Assembly (NCBI RefSeq): GCF_000340215.1
Contig: NW_006921540.1
Coordinates: 1,854,377 to 1,918,376 of the forward strand
Reading direction: 5' to 3'
From: Pseudocercospora fijiensis CIRAD86
Lineage: Eukaryota > Ascomycota > Dothideomycetes > Mycosphaerellales > Mycosphaerellaceae
DNA: 64,000 bases
A program made the translations under genes and the position numbers. Below are positions 11,695 to 21,978 of the stretch, piece after piece. The notes under the pieces were generated by a model. That model had not been told where the DNA came from. It saw only the letters and a program-made list of their open reading frames with translations, and made no database searches. Each line of letters opens with the position of its first letter. Within the stretch, counting starts at the first letter, position 1.

Positions 11695-13124
11695 CTTCTC
11701 AAGCCCGTCTGCACAAACACAAACCGTGCAGTCCCTACGATCTTGTCCTCGGCTCCCTTGTTCGCTACCAGCAAACCTTGAAATCGTTCACTCGCCCGAT
11801 ACTGAGTAGTAGCCCGTCTACCCGCAGCCCAGCGCAAAGTCAGTCCTCGACTTGAAACACCCCCCGACACGAAAATTCCAAACACCCTCTTGGAACTTTG
11901 CAGACGTCGAATTCGCAATCGAATCATAACTATCGTGATTCGCTGCTACAGTGTACATTATTGGTACGGAGGCGCTTCCTGCTTTCTGGTTGGACAACCT
12001 GCTGTATTCTTGGTGCATCTCACTGCATCTCCGATTTCAGCGAAGTCTGTCCCCAGCCACTACTAGAATAGCTCCACAGCACATCTTGATCACCTCGGCG
12101 TCGATCATGACCTTTCCACATTGGGAATGTACATTCATCCTTCAGCCTTCAGCGAACTACTCCTTCCACCACTTTTTTCTCTCTTCTCCAGCTCGGCAGA
12201 TGAGGTCCTGTAGATAACTTAAGAGAACATCACTTCATCTATGTACAACAGGATGACTCGTGGCAACTCCGGACGCAAGATTGCTTCCGCCCCGGGATCT
12301 TGGTCTCGCTGCGCAACTCCCATGCACCGAAAGCATGTGCCGTAACTCCACGCCCACTGAACCCAATCTGCTCATTGGGCCAGAAAGGCCGAAAACCTTT
12401 GCAATCTGCGCTGCGATGTGGGTGTGACAAGAAAAAAAAAGCCGCCACGTCTGACGACAGCCTTGCGTGATCGACAAGGACGATGATAGTGCAAGATCAA
12501 GTTTGAAGAAAGCGCAGATCTTCACATCACCTTCGCACAAGATCGTGTGCCATACGGAAGCAGATGGAGCCGTCGCTGCCCTCCTTGCTGTTTCATCGTG
12601 TTCATAGCAATTACCGTGCCGGCCAGGCAATCCATGTGATGCCGGCACGGGTAGAACCTGACGGGTTGCGCAAATCAGCGGACTCGTGGCGATGAGCCTC
12701 GCGGTACAGGCCTGAGGCGAGACGAGATGCCTGTCTGTCCAGGTGGCTTCGACAACCACAGCTCGACTTCAGCTGTATACGGTTACTAACTTGCTCTGCA
12801 TGGAATCAAGCATTCTGCTCCGGATCGACGAGAACGACACGCGCAGGCTTCATGGGAGGCACCATTTCTCCATTATTTCCATTTCCCAAGGCTGCAGCAG
12901 TGTGCCTCCGAACATCACGACATGTGGCTTCCATTCTTCGCCCCGTCGCCACTGCTTCTATTTCAGGCTGACGCGCGCAAAGGCTTGCTTCCGACTCGTT
13001 CTTAGCAAATCCTCATGATTCAGTGATGAAGGGTCTGTAGCGCACAGCTTTCCACATCCATCATTGTCTCGGAGCTTGCCGCTATATCCTAGTGTACTTG
13101 GCGGAGAGATGTTGCAAGAACAAA
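11695..13124. other. Intergenic, no supported gene
   Basis: Apart from the possible first exon near 11957, I find no motif-bearing frame. The longest one, minus strand 12759-12235, has low-complexity composition and no family signature. A poly-A run of ten lies at 12430. Confidence 0.35.
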
Positions 13125-13303
13125 GGTAGAAGGTGGGAGGCAGAAGGTGGAAGGTAGAAGGTGGAAGGTGGGAGGCAGAAGGTGGAAGGTAGAAGGTGGA
13201 AGGTGGAAGGTAGAAGGTAGAAGGTGGACGGTGGAAGGTGGAAGGTAGAAGGTGAAAGGTGGAAGGTGGAAGGTGGAAGGTGGAAGGTGGAAGGTGGAAG
13301 GTG
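13125..13303. repeat. 7-bp purine-rich minisatellite (GGTGGAA)n
   Basis: About 25 tandem copies of a 7-bp unit GGTGGAA with GGTAGAA, GGTGGGA and GGCAGAA variants. The last six units are nearly perfect. A 35-bp higher-order unit is duplicated in the first half (about 13131-13200). The plus strand is almost entirely purine. Because seven is not a multiple of three, all three minus-strand frames stay open and read as Pro-Pro-Ser-Thr-Phe-His-like repeats, which are not genes. Confidence 0.95.
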
Positions 13304-14008
13304 CATCCAAGCCGACAAAGCGGGGCGCCTGAATGGCTTTTAATATCCGTGCGAAGACTAAACAGGCCCTCTTCCGCTGATAGCACTCCAACTCTCCCAG
13401 GATCTAGAGAGGCCTAAGTAATCCCTTCGGCAGGTGGGCAACTTCGCCAGCCGGTGTGCAATTGAAAATTTTGGTATTCGTCATAACAGCTCACAGATTA
13501 GCTTCCAGCAGTTCAGCCATACCAAGGCCCAACAAGCTGTGCCTACATCCGCAAAGGTCGTCTTGGCTAAGGCGGTAGGCATCAGAACTACTTGGCGCGA
13601 TTTTCGATATGTCACGCATGGCGGGTGTCATTGCCATCCTAACATGCATTCAGCACAAAGCTCTGAATGACTGGAAAGTGGCCCAAACATCACTTCTGCT
13701 TATTGAAGCAGAAGGCATCAGTCAAGCTGAAATGGAATGCGTCGAAAACAACCTACGCCTGACTGACTTTTGACAGATTATTATGTCCACGTGAACATGA
13801 CGACCGCTGCAGTCATGGGGATATCCAACGCGAAGGCACTAGTAGGACTCCAATGCTCCAGCGGCAACTGCACCTCTCCGGAATCTAAGAGCGTCGGGAT
13901 CTGTTGTGACTGCAAGGATGAGACGACGACGATTTTGCCACAATTTCAAAAACCAGAAGTGCTTATACTCACCGAGCCCAGAGCTGAACCCGACAGCCTT
14001 CTTCAAGA
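13304..14008. other. Intergenic
   Basis: Ordinary base composition with small motif-free frames. The right part presumably contains the promoter of the gene starting near 14009. No RNA gene or repeat seen. Confidence 0.35.
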
Positions 14009-14641
14009 ATGAACCCGGTGGCAGGCCTCGCACACCTAGCAACCGACAATGCAGAACTCAATACCACAGTCTGGGCACCAGAAGAAAGCGAGTTCGACCC
14101 CAATCTCGGGAAAATCCTGTCTCATGTCCTTCGTCATGTCTCACTTCTAGAACACCAAGGGATGGTAGGTCTCGAGTAGGAAGCTTGCAGGAAACGACGG
14201 CAGCATGTCTTAGCTTCATGCATCAAACGGTAGCTTATAGCAAACACTCAGCGACTCAAGAGAAGCCCATTCTTTCCAATCTCGTTCAATTCCAACAACA
14301 ATACCAATACCAACAACAACAACCAGCAAATCAAGGGCATCAAACCAATCACATAATTCACATCTCAACACAAGCACCAGCCCCAGTCAATCCGATCCCA
14401 GGCATCATGATCACCGCATTCATCCTTGCTCCATTCTTGTCCTGGGCAGGCTTTCTCGGAGGACTTCAAGCAGGTAAGCAAGCAATCCCATATTTCAATC
14501 CAAGTCAAGACGTGATTAAACATGAAGATAGGCGGTTGGGCAGCTTGGTTCCAAGGATTAGTTTATGGGGGTTTTGTTCCCGCTGGTGGTCTCTTCGCTT
14601 GGTTCACTTCTATGGGTGCGAAGTTGGGAGCTTGGTTGTAG
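14009..14641 (+). CDS. Small Gly-rich membrane protein, ISG12/IFI6-like
   Basis: The last two exons are well supported. The frame ending at 14473 is joined across a 58-bp intron (14474-14531, GTAAGC to ATAG) so that GLQAG continues as GWAAWFQGLVYGG and ends in AKLGAWL with TAG at 14639-14641. The segment VPAGGLFAWFTSMGA and the preceding Ala/Gly/Trp stretch resemble the IFI6/ISG12 (Ifi-6-16) family, small hydrophobic proteins of mitochondrial or other membranes; this is inferred from pattern only. Upstream in the same frame lies a Gln-rich linker near 14290-14330 and a hydrophobic segment MITAFILAPFLSWAGFLG. A separate frame starting at ATG 14009 (MNPVAGLAHLATDNAE, 52 codons to 14164) looks coding. 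It could be exon 1, joined by an intron such as 14165-14262, but that junction is a guess. The alternative start is 14220. Confidence 0.5.
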
Positions 14642-15139
14642 TTCTTGTGAGCAAGGTCATTTATCAGACAGGCAATATCGATGAAGATGAACGAAAGATG
14701 GAGAAGGATTGCATTTAGGCGAAGCTTGTCGCATTCGTGGACGTGAGGTAGGTATTGCCCTTGATGGCTGAATTCAATGTTGTTCTCATTATCATTATGA
14801 TGGGTGCGAACTGCGATCACCGAACTCTCGTACGCCATTAGACAGACATCTATCTTTCAGAACGATAGCAAGGACTTCTCGAGAGATACAGAAGGGTATT
14901 ACAGCTAGTATTCCGTCTCAAGGCTGATTATTACGCCTAGCAATCCGAAGTCGAGGGCTCTAAATAGCGAGAGCTTTACGAAAACGCAGTAGTTAATGTC
15001 CTCGCAAACGACATTCTACCCGTACTCTAATCCCTCACTCACCTCGATGAGCATTCACACAGCTCGCATAGTTCTATCCTCAGCCTAGGTTCCATTCCCT
15101 AACAAGATCGAAGAAGAATCGTCGAGACTGCAACTTGTC
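14642..15139. other. Intergenic, convergent 3' ends
   Basis: Spacer between the ISG12-like gene (+) and the unrecognised minus-strand gene. No coding or structural signal seen. Confidence 0.35.
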
Positions 15140-15853
15140 CTAAGAAAGACCTGCATCAGACATAAATTTCCTTCGTAGCCGCTTCTTCAATTCGTCCAGC
15201 TTTTCCGAAACTTCCCCAAACGTGAAGCCAAGAGGCGAAACAGACGAGAGAGGACCCAGCTTACCTTATTGTCTATACCATCCTCCTCGCCTTCGTCCAC
15301 GGTAGGTAACACAACACCACGGAACCTCACAAACCATCTCAACGTCAAACCTAATAAGCTGCTAACGACCAACATCGCCTGAACCCGTGACCCAAATTTC
15401 GTTGCTCCACGGTCCCAGTGTTCGATTTTGAGCTTACTGTAATAATGCCCTTCTTACTCGTCCCATTGAGATCGTCAGAAAATCCCCAGCCCTCAAATCC
15501 ATCGTCATCTCCCGTTGACGGCTGGAACCGTTCCAAGAATGCCGAATAGTAGGACTTACATGTATTGCCCTTCTCGCACGGAATAAGTCCTAGCAATCGC
15601 TTCAACCTAACTGAGCCAAGCAACGTGTCGCTGAACTGCCATAACTCTCGGCTTTTGAGGCGTGGGCAGATACCTATCGAGAAGCAGTCGATGATGAACA
15701 AGGGATTTGACGGTGTTCCAGCGTGCTGACGGTTAAGGGCCTAGTATCAATGTGCCGCATCGCCACGCTCAAGCTCTTGTTGATGGCGTCTTGATCCTCT
15801 TGCAGCAGCTGGATGTCCAGTTGGTCCATTGTGTAGAATCTCATCGGCCGCAT
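15140..15853 (-). CDS. Unrecognised spliced protein
   Basis: I do not recognise the family. The 3' half is supported by splicing logic. A frame ending at 15438 (GTSKKGIIT) is joined over a 59-bp intron (15379-15437, GTAAGC to TTCAG) to AMLVVSSLLGLTLRWFV (exon 15378-15265). This in turn joins over a 65-bp intron (15200-15264, GTAAGC to AAAAG) to LDELKKRLRRKF and a TAG at 15140; all junctions are phase 0. The middle exon has one hydrophobic segment followed by an acidic stretch, and the last exon is basic and amphipathic. Upstream, another frame is open from about 15985 to 15730. It contains MDQLDIQLLQEDQDAI and looks coding, but the junction between the two halves near 15700-15770 is not clear. 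A frameshift, and therefore a pseudogene, cannot be excluded. The stated start is the first ATG of the upstream frame. Confidence 0.4.
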
Positions 15854-16223
15854 GACTTGAAATTGTGGTGCTACGCTTTTGTGTTGAAGCGATATGGAGT
15901 TTTGTTGGTCCGTGCTTGAAGTCGGCTTCGAAGTGAAGTATTTCGAGCTCTCAGATAAATATTCGAGGAAAAACAGTCCGTGTCTTCACAGACATGCAGT
16001 AGTATTGGAATACGCTATCAACGTCGTTAGCAAATAAATAGCCGATTCGCTATGCAAGTGGTATATCGCAGCAACACCTGCTCCCTCTGAGAAGCGAAAT
16101 CGCGCCAACAAAATGCGCGCTGAACGCTCGCTGCAGAATAATGCAAAGAGAATCGAAGTGAAAAATGAAACACATTAGTCATATCACATGCCCTGCCCTT
16201 GCCGTCCCATGCCATCCTCCTTT

Positions 16224-18215
16224 TCATCTGATTTTGAACCATACCGTCTGACTGTTGAGTCTTCCTTGACTTCTCAGCGTCCGAACATGGTAACCATCCA
16301 TAAGGTCCTCAACGAAAGCATCGCCCACGAAATAATAAAAATGATTGTTAGGCCTGAGCACAAAAGGCACACTGCCTCCAAAGAGCACGACAAGCGCATC
16401 TCCTTCCTTCACATTGTCCGTGCACAGACAAACGTACCCTCTTTCGGTGATGCAGATCGTACGATGATGACCACCTTTCATCATGGCGTCCATAGCATAC
16501 GTTGCATCAGGATTCTCGGTCTCTAATAATAGATTTTCGGAAGAGCCTAGTGAGCGCATACTGTGCAGAGAGTGAGTGGTGGAACGAGAGGAGATTGAAG
16601 TGGTGGATTTCGAGGATCTGAGGGACTCTGTATCGCTGACGTCTGCAGCTGGATCAGGATCTGGTGCCGTGGCGGTATGGAGGAATCCTTCATGAAGGCG
16701 TTGCGCATGCTCTGTGCTCTCGAGCAGATTGCGACCAGTAGAATCTTGGCCGGCTGCAACTGTGATTGCGAATTTGCGAGACAAGACATTGGTCGGCCAG
16801 GCTGGGAGTTGATTGCAAGTCCAGGAGTATGTGCTGTACAAGACTGCTGCAGCAGTGATCGTGTCTGAGAAGCGTTCTCCATACAGTTTCCACGACATGA
16901 CGGGTGAGATGTCGGTGATTCGGTCGATCAAGATCCCTTCGACTTTGAGGACACGGCTGGAATCATTGGGCCAGATCTTGAGAGGCATATCATCGTGCGC
17001 ATTGAATCGAAAGTTGCGGTATGATATGGGATTAATGTGGTAGCCACCACGAAGGTCCATGCGAAGCGCCCAGGAGGGAAACTCGCCATTCTCAGCTTTT
17101 GATTGAGGCACAGGTCGCAGACTGTGGGCATGCTTGAGTAAACCCAAACTTTCCAGTTCAATGATAGCAGCTTTCGTAGCTTTGGCGTAGGTCTCAACGA
17201 CAGGTTCCTCGTATATTGGGACGATTCGTGAAGTAGAGCCCGGCTTCTGTGCAGTCCTGCTCCTCAATCCAAGCACAGCATAAACCATATCGCGGGGATC
17301 GTGGGTCTCAAAGCTGTATACAAGACGAAGAAGCGTGCCGAGCTTTTGAGACTTGCGAAGCTTGAACATACCAATCAATGCTACATTCTCCAGCCCAGTG
17401 ATGCAGCCTTTGCTCGGGATTCGTGGTAGTCTTTGCCGTCGCTCATACAGCCAAACAGCGACACTAGATAGCTCGGTCCAGTCCAAGGCATGCCTGCCAA
17501 TGTAAACAACCGGCTGCTTGGCTAGCGCAACTTCCTGGATGATCCAAGCCCGCGTGAACCACTTTCTCGAAAATAAGGAGTAGATAGAGTTCCAGCTGAT
17601 TTGCTTTGAAGCGAAGCGTTGGGCGTTTGGATTCATTACTAGGTCCTTCGCAGAACCAGAGTCCGGAGTCTGATACTGTGCAGGTAACTTCTGCTCGATA
17701 CCCTCAAGCAGCTTGCGTATCGATCGTATTGCAGGATCGGTATCGCCACGATCCTCTCCGAGCCAGATCAAAACACGTCGTGCTTTAGAATAGATTTCTC
17801 CCATCATGGCAACCTGGAGGCTTTTCTCGCGAGCTTCTTCTTGATCGATGCATACAGCATCAAGCCAGAGCCTGGGATGACCATGCTCCAAACAGACTGC
17901 GCGCAGAGCCTGCTCTGCTTTGGTTGGAATCCAGAAAGGCAGCCCATCGAGAACGACCTGCGTGCGATCTTCCTTGTCACCGCCCCAGCTGTAGGATACG
18001 GCATCGTAGAAAGGCACGACGTGGTCCGTCAGTCGTATGTGTTCCAGTCGGAACGCGAGCGAACCTTGAGTGTGGCCATTCGAGCATGTTTGCCCAGCAA
18101 GAGATAATGGTCGTGTGTCTTGCTGCCCACCATCAACCACCAAGACCCTGATTTCTTTGCGTTCGGGGTTCAGCGGTCTATACAAAAGCTGCCGCACTCG
18201 ATCTCTGCTGGTCAT
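16224..18215 (-). CDS. HET-domain protein
   Basis: A 663-residue intronless frame with a heterokaryon-incompatibility (HET) domain in the N-terminal third. The three HET blocks are clear: YDAVSYSWGG at residues 70-79, LWLDAVCIDQ at 116-125, and QVAMMGEIYSKARRVLIWLG at about 134-153. HET proteins trigger programmed cell death when incompatible hyphae fuse, and many act as intracellular immune-type sensors. This protein has no visible ankyrin, WD or TPR repeat partner. The C-terminal half contains a Ser-rich low-complexity segment near residue 550, and the end matches the common fungal HET-protein tail in which a Gly-rich strand (DALVVLFGGSVPFVLRP) precedes the C-terminus. There is no signal peptide or membrane segment. 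A partner gene of the Het-C, SesA or patatin type was not seen next to it. The ATG at 18215 starts MTSRDRVRQLLYRPLNPERKE, typical of this class. Confidence 0.92.
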   Translation of the reverse strand: MTSRDRVRQLLYRPLNPERKEIRVLVVDGGQQDTRPLSLAGQTCSNGHTQGSLAFRLEHIRLTDHVVPFYDAVSYSWGGDKEDRTQVVLDGLPFWIPTKAEQALRAVCLEHGHPRLWLDAVCIDQEEAREKSLQVAMMGEIYSKARRVLIWLGEDRGDTDPAIRSIRKLLEGIEQKLPAQYQTPDSGSAKDLVMNPNAQRFASKQISWNSIYSLFSRKWFTRAWIIQEVALAKQPVVYIGRHALDWTELSSVAVWLYERRQRLPRIPSKGCITGLENVALIGMFKLRKSQKLGTLLRLVYSFETHDPRDMVYAVLGLRSRTAQKPGSTSRIVPIYEEPVVETYAKATKAAIIELESLGLLKHAHSLRPVPQSKAENGEFPSWALRMDLRGGYHINPISYRNFRFNAHDDMPLKIWPNDSSRVLKVEGILIDRITDISPVMSWKLYGERFSDTITAAAVLYSTYSWTCNQLPAWPTNVLSRKFAITVAAGQDSTGRNLLESTEHAQRLHEGFLHTATAPDPDPAADVSDTESLRSSKSTTSISSRSTTHSLHSMRSLGSSENLLLETENPDATYAMDAMMKGGHHRTICITERGYVCLCTDNVKEGDALVVLFGGSVPFVLRPNNHFYYFVGDAFVEDLMDGYHVRTLRSQGRLNSQTVWFKIR

Positions 18216-18962
18216 CGTAGTTTAATCGCTACAACGACTACTGGAAAGCTCAAAGGTTTGGCATAAGTAACAACGTGATAATTGTGACATGTGCTTGTTG
18301 GCTGTAACTATGTATCGCAGGAGCTCAAGAATCGAAGGAGTGGCGGGCGCCAGAGTAGACGACACTGCAGTGCTTGCAGGATTCTGGTGCTTGCAGGGTG
18401 CTGGAGGAGGGTGGCCTGAAGGAGCTGTCTTCGGAACGAGGGAGCTGCGTGGAGGCCGGCACGGCGAGGTCCAGCCCGGAAGTTTCATCTCGCTTTACTG
18501 GTTGACAGGCGCCCGAACGGAGCGACGGTCACATCACATGCTTCGCGGCGCGTATATGAATCTTGTTGGTTGATTCTGCCAATGTGCAACATTCGGACAA
18601 GGCACATCGTCTTGTCGACGCAGGAGTTGTTCCTGAGGGTTTCCAGGCTGCTGGCGTCGAGCGGCAGGCCAAGGCGAGGCGCCCAGGAGTCTCCATGCGC
18701 AATTCTGGCACTTTCAGCGCCCATGTGCTCGAACAGGGCTTTTTTGGGCGATAGAAGAATCAAGTGAAGTATGCTTAAAAGCAGACCTGCAATCAAATCA
18801 TGCGTTAGGGTGCTGCGCCGCGCTTAGACTGCCCCACGCAGTGAAGTGAACCTGGAGAATCGGGCGGCAGTGATGACTATTATGCACAGGTAGGCATTGC
18901 AAGACGAGCAAAACTCATGAGTAGCGCTCAACATGATGCGACAGCTCAGTCATTGGCAACCA
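18216..18962. other. Intergenic, upstream of the HET gene
   Basis: Holds the promoter of the minus-strand HET gene and the 3' region of the next minus-strand gene. The overlapping frames are short and motif-free. Confidence 0.4.
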
Positions 18963-20312
18963 CTATGCGCCGAAGTCATGCTTGCACCAGCACCCGTCCC
19001 AATTGAATCTCAGGCACTCACTGCCCCAACTCCACCAGCCAGCGACCAGATGCCGTGCGAAGACTTCTAACGCTCTATAGTTCTCGAGATCGGTCATGAA
19101 TGGCTCTATCAGCTGCTTTAGACATGGCTTCCGCGAATGCAAGTCTGGCACGCTGATAAGGACTCTTCGTTCGCATAGCTGGTTAGAAAGGGTCACTGTC
19201 GCATGGTCTACCATGCCACGCCGCTGCTTTCGTCCGAGGAGCAGGACCTCGTATGGTTTGCGCCAAACCGACTCCAGCGGTGTAATGGGTTCGCCAGAAA
19301 TGGACGTCTTTAGCCAGAGCCACTCCTCTTCAAGTTTGATACCCCAGGTCGCAAATAGGCCATACTCTTCATTGAGGACCAGATCACGAATGGAGGCCTT
19401 GTTCGTGATCCATATGCCCACCAGGCAGTCATCCGCCATCAGCATATCGAGGTCCATGCTCGCTAGTAGATTACATACCTCATCGAGAGTTGAACAGGTG
19501 CGGTAAGTAGTGCCAGGAGTCTTTCGGGAACGCTTGACAGACCGATTGGGCCAGGGTGGATCGAGCAAGATGAAGTCGAAATGCCTTCGAGTATCATTCT
19601 CATGGGCTTGATTTCGGAGCTCATTGTGAAAGAGTCTGGCTTCCGAGCAGTCTCCCAGGAACGCTGTCGAGCCTGGGGGGATCCGAAAATTGCGCGTGTC
19701 GTCGTCCAAGGTAATCTCCAGTTCAGCTGGCGAAGGAGAAGTCCAGCAAAATGCACGCTCCCCATGGCGGTGACTGACTACCTGCGTGCAAAGTCCAGAC
19801 TCAGCGCACACACGAGAAGCAAAATTGCCAGCTTTCAGATTCGTGATGCTTGCCAGGAAAGCAGGAAGCAGATGGGCATTCGCGGAATTGGCAAGGACTG
19901 CATTATTGGAGACAACAGAATCACCAACTCCGCTGCTGAGTTTGCGCTTCTTCGTAGGTCTAGAATGGTCGTTATCGTGTACAAAGGGCCTTGGATGGCA
20001 CCAGGCGTGCTTGTGGTGCTCACGAACTTGCATTAACGCGTGATGGAGAAGGTGTTGGTACTCTGCATGCAGGGTCTCATCAACAGTGTTACCACACAGC
20101 TTCGCCCTCGCTTTCTCCGAGCCTGGCTCATGCGTCCCGAATGGCGTCTCCGGCGGCTGAGATGAGCGTAGGATGCGTGTGAAGGGGTATGCAGAATCTC
20201 CCTGAGCGGCGGAGATTGAGCGTGGGAGGTCCAAAACCGTCACGTCCTGCTCATTGTTCTGCCAGATGATGGCGGAGGCGGAGGCAGAGGCAGACACAGA
20301 CACAGAGCCCAT
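18963..20312 (-). CDS. METTL4-like MT-A70 adenine methyltransferase
   Basis: A 449-residue intronless protein of the MT-A70 family, METTL4 branch, which transfers methyl from AdoMet to N6 of adenine in RNA (snRNA m6Am) or possibly DNA. The catalytic motif DPPW is at residues 251-254 within FDFILLDPPWPNRS. The fold continues with LVGIWITNKASIRDLVLNEEYG, WGIKLEEEWLWLK and KPYEVLLLGRK. The C-terminus has the METTL4-type SVPDLHSRKPCL and the final block FARHLVAGWWSWGSE. A basic stretch RPTKKRKLS at about 118-126 may be a nuclear localisation signal. The first residues are a Ser-Val/Ala repeat encoded by a GGCAGA-type simple repeat at 20276-20302, so the start could lie a little downstream. It is divergently arranged with the LEU5-like carrier. 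Confidence 0.88.
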   Translation of the reverse strand: MGSVSVSASASASAIIWQNNEQDVTVLDLPRSISAAQGDSAYPFTRILRSSQPPETPFGTHEPGSEKARAKLCGNTVDETLHAEYQHLLHHALMQVREHHKHAWCHPRPFVHDNDHSRPTKKRKLSSGVGDSVVSNNAVLANSANAHLLPAFLASITNLKAGNFASRVCAESGLCTQVVSHRHGERAFCWTSPSPAELEITLDDDTRNFRIPPGSTAFLGDCSEARLFHNELRNQAHENDTRRHFDFILLDPPWPNRSVKRSRKTPGTTYRTCSTLDEVCNLLASMDLDMLMADDCLVGIWITNKASIRDLVLNEEYGLFATWGIKLEEEWLWLKTSISGEPITPLESVWRKPYEVLLLGRKQRRGMVDHATVTLSNQLCERRVLISVPDLHSRKPCLKQLIEPFMTDLENYRALEVFARHLVAGWWSWGSECLRFNWDGCWCKHDFGA

Positions 20313-20745
20313 GGTTCGCGATCCATTGTGAGGCTCCAGTCGTCTTTGTGATCTAGAGAAGAGTATGGTCGTGACTGTGACTAGTTATGCCTCGTGCCTT
20401 GTGGGGAGTGGCCAATATTTTGGAAAATCCTTTGGTCCCGATGCTGGCCGTTGGCCCTCGGCTGCGCATCATCCTGCGTCCAACATTATTGCCGACAACC
20501 AAGAAACTCTTCTTTGTCTCTGCTGTACCAAAACACACTCTTCAGTGCACACTTTGAGTTGCATTCACCGTATACTGGCAAACGATCTGTCCGACGCTTC
20601 TCGCTCTCCACACTCTGCATCCGACGGTCGACACGACCCGAACATCTACAATCACAAGCCGGGAATAGCCAGTTCTCTCCCGATGTCGCATATCAGCCAT
20701 TAGGAGCGAGAGCAGAAGGCGCACGCACGCGACCACACACAATCC
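20313..20745. promoter_or_regulatory. Shared divergent promoter region
   Basis: A 433-bp spacer between the divergent start codons of the METTL4-like and LEU5-like genes, so both promoters must lie here. I do not see a clear TATA box. Confidence 0.5.
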
Positions 20746-21978
20746 ATGAGCAGCTTTGCCTCTGGGCATGGCAGCCATGTCACGACCGACAGCCCTTCGA
20801 CCCACGAACCACATGAGATGACGCCCGACTCACGCTCCGCCAGCGCTGGCAATCAGCCGGCAATATGTCCGACCGATCATGGCTACATACATCCGCAGCC
20901 CGATCAGAAGCGGCCGAGGATCCCACAGCAGAGCATGGAGTATGCTGTACGTAGTGGCGTTGCAGGCGGATTAGCAGCATGTGCTGCGAAGACCGTAGTC
21001 GCTCCCCTCGACCGGGTCAAGATATTGTTTCAGGCGAACAACCCACGGTTCCAGAAGTACACTGGATCATGGACGGGAGCTTTGCGAGCAATCAGAGACA
21101 TCTACGGAGCCAATGGAGTGCCAGGGCTATTCCGCGGCCATAGTGCGACTTTGTTGCGAATCTTTCCGTATGGAGGCATCAAGTTTCTGGCGTACGAGCA
21201 AATAAGAGCAGTAGTCATACCCGACAAGCAGTCGGAAACACATGCGAGGAGATTCGCTACAGGAAGTTTGGCAGGCATAGCATCCGTGTTTTGTACGTAT
21301 CCTCTGGAAGTGATACGCGTGCGGTTGGCGTGGGAAACGAAGTCTAGTAAGCGGGTTACAGTACGCGACATCTGCCGCAAGATATACAGAGAGCTACCAC
21401 CTGAGCCCGCGAACGGCTCGAATGGAGGAGGCGCGGCAGCGGTAATGCCAAAGACTTTTGCAGCGCCAATCGAAGCCACGCAAGCTGCAGTAAAGCAGCT
21501 CACACCTTCAACAGGATTGGCAAACTTCTACCGCGGCTTTACACCCACACTATGGGGCATGATTCCATATGCAGGAGCCTCATTCTTGACCCACGACGCA
21601 GCAGGTGACTTTATGCGACAGCCCGAATTGGCACCATATACTGTCTTACCAATGTCAGAACGATCACAAAAACAGCTCGCACCCGGCAAGCCAGCACCGC
21701 TGCGAGCATGGGCCGAGCTTACGACGGGAGCCATAGCAGGCTTCGTCAGTCAAACAGTCAGCTACCCACTCGAAGTCATCCGACGAAGAATGCAGGTGGG
21801 AGGTGTGGTTGGTGATGGACATCGCTTACGCATGTCGGAAGTCGCACGGGACATTGCGAAAGAGAGAGGCTTCCGAGGTTTCTTTGTCGGACTCAGCATT
21901 GGATACGTCAAGGTCATCCCGATGGCCGCGACAAGTTTCTACGTTTACGAGCGCATGAAGGTCGTCTTTGGAATATGA
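20746..21978 (+). CDS. LEU5: Mitochondrial carrier, LEU5/CoA-transporter type
   Basis: A 410-residue intronless protein of the mitochondrial carrier family in the inner membrane. It has the three carrier repeats with signature PxD/E motifs: APLDRVKILFQ near residue 87, YPLEVIRVRL near 185 and YPLEVIRRRM near 341. The first repeat context (VRSGVAGGLAACAAKTVVAPL, then RGHSATLLRIFPYGGIKFLAYEQIR) matches the yeast Leu5/SLC25A16/SLC25A42 group, which supplies coenzyme A to the matrix. The first 65 residues are a polar extension not seen in yeast Leu5 (357 aa), and a second Met at residue 25 could also start translation. An Ala/Gly-rich loop at about 222-250 separates the second and third repeats. 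Residue spacing is otherwise normal and no disruption is seen. Confidence 0.9.
   Translation: MSSFASGHGSHVTTDSPSTHEPHEMTPDSRSASAGNQPAICPTDHGYIHPQPDQKRPRIPQQSMEYAVRSGVAGGLAACAAKTVVAPLDRVKILFQANNPRFQKYTGSWTGALRAIRDIYGANGVPGLFRGHSATLLRIFPYGGIKFLAYEQIRAVVIPDKQSETHARRFATGSLAGIASVFCTYPLEVIRVRLAWETKSSKRVTVRDICRKIYRELPPEPANGSNGGGAAAVMPKTFAAPIEATQAAVKQLTPSTGLANFYRGFTPTLWGMIPYAGASFLTHDAAGDFMRQPELAPYTVLPMSERSQKQLAPGKPAPLRAWAELTTGAIAGFVSQTVSYPLEVIRRRMQVGGVVGDGHRLRMSEVARDIAKERGFRGFFVGLSIGYVKVIPMAATSFYVYERMKVVFGI

Noticed and set aside
12235..12759. Minus-strand frame of 174 codons
   Set aside because: No motif, no splice structure and uneven composition; I could not separate it from a chance frame.
12958..13391. 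Three overlapping minus-strand frames rich in Pro-Pro-Ser-Thr-Phe
   Set aside because: They are translations of the 7-bp minisatellite in all three frames, not genes.
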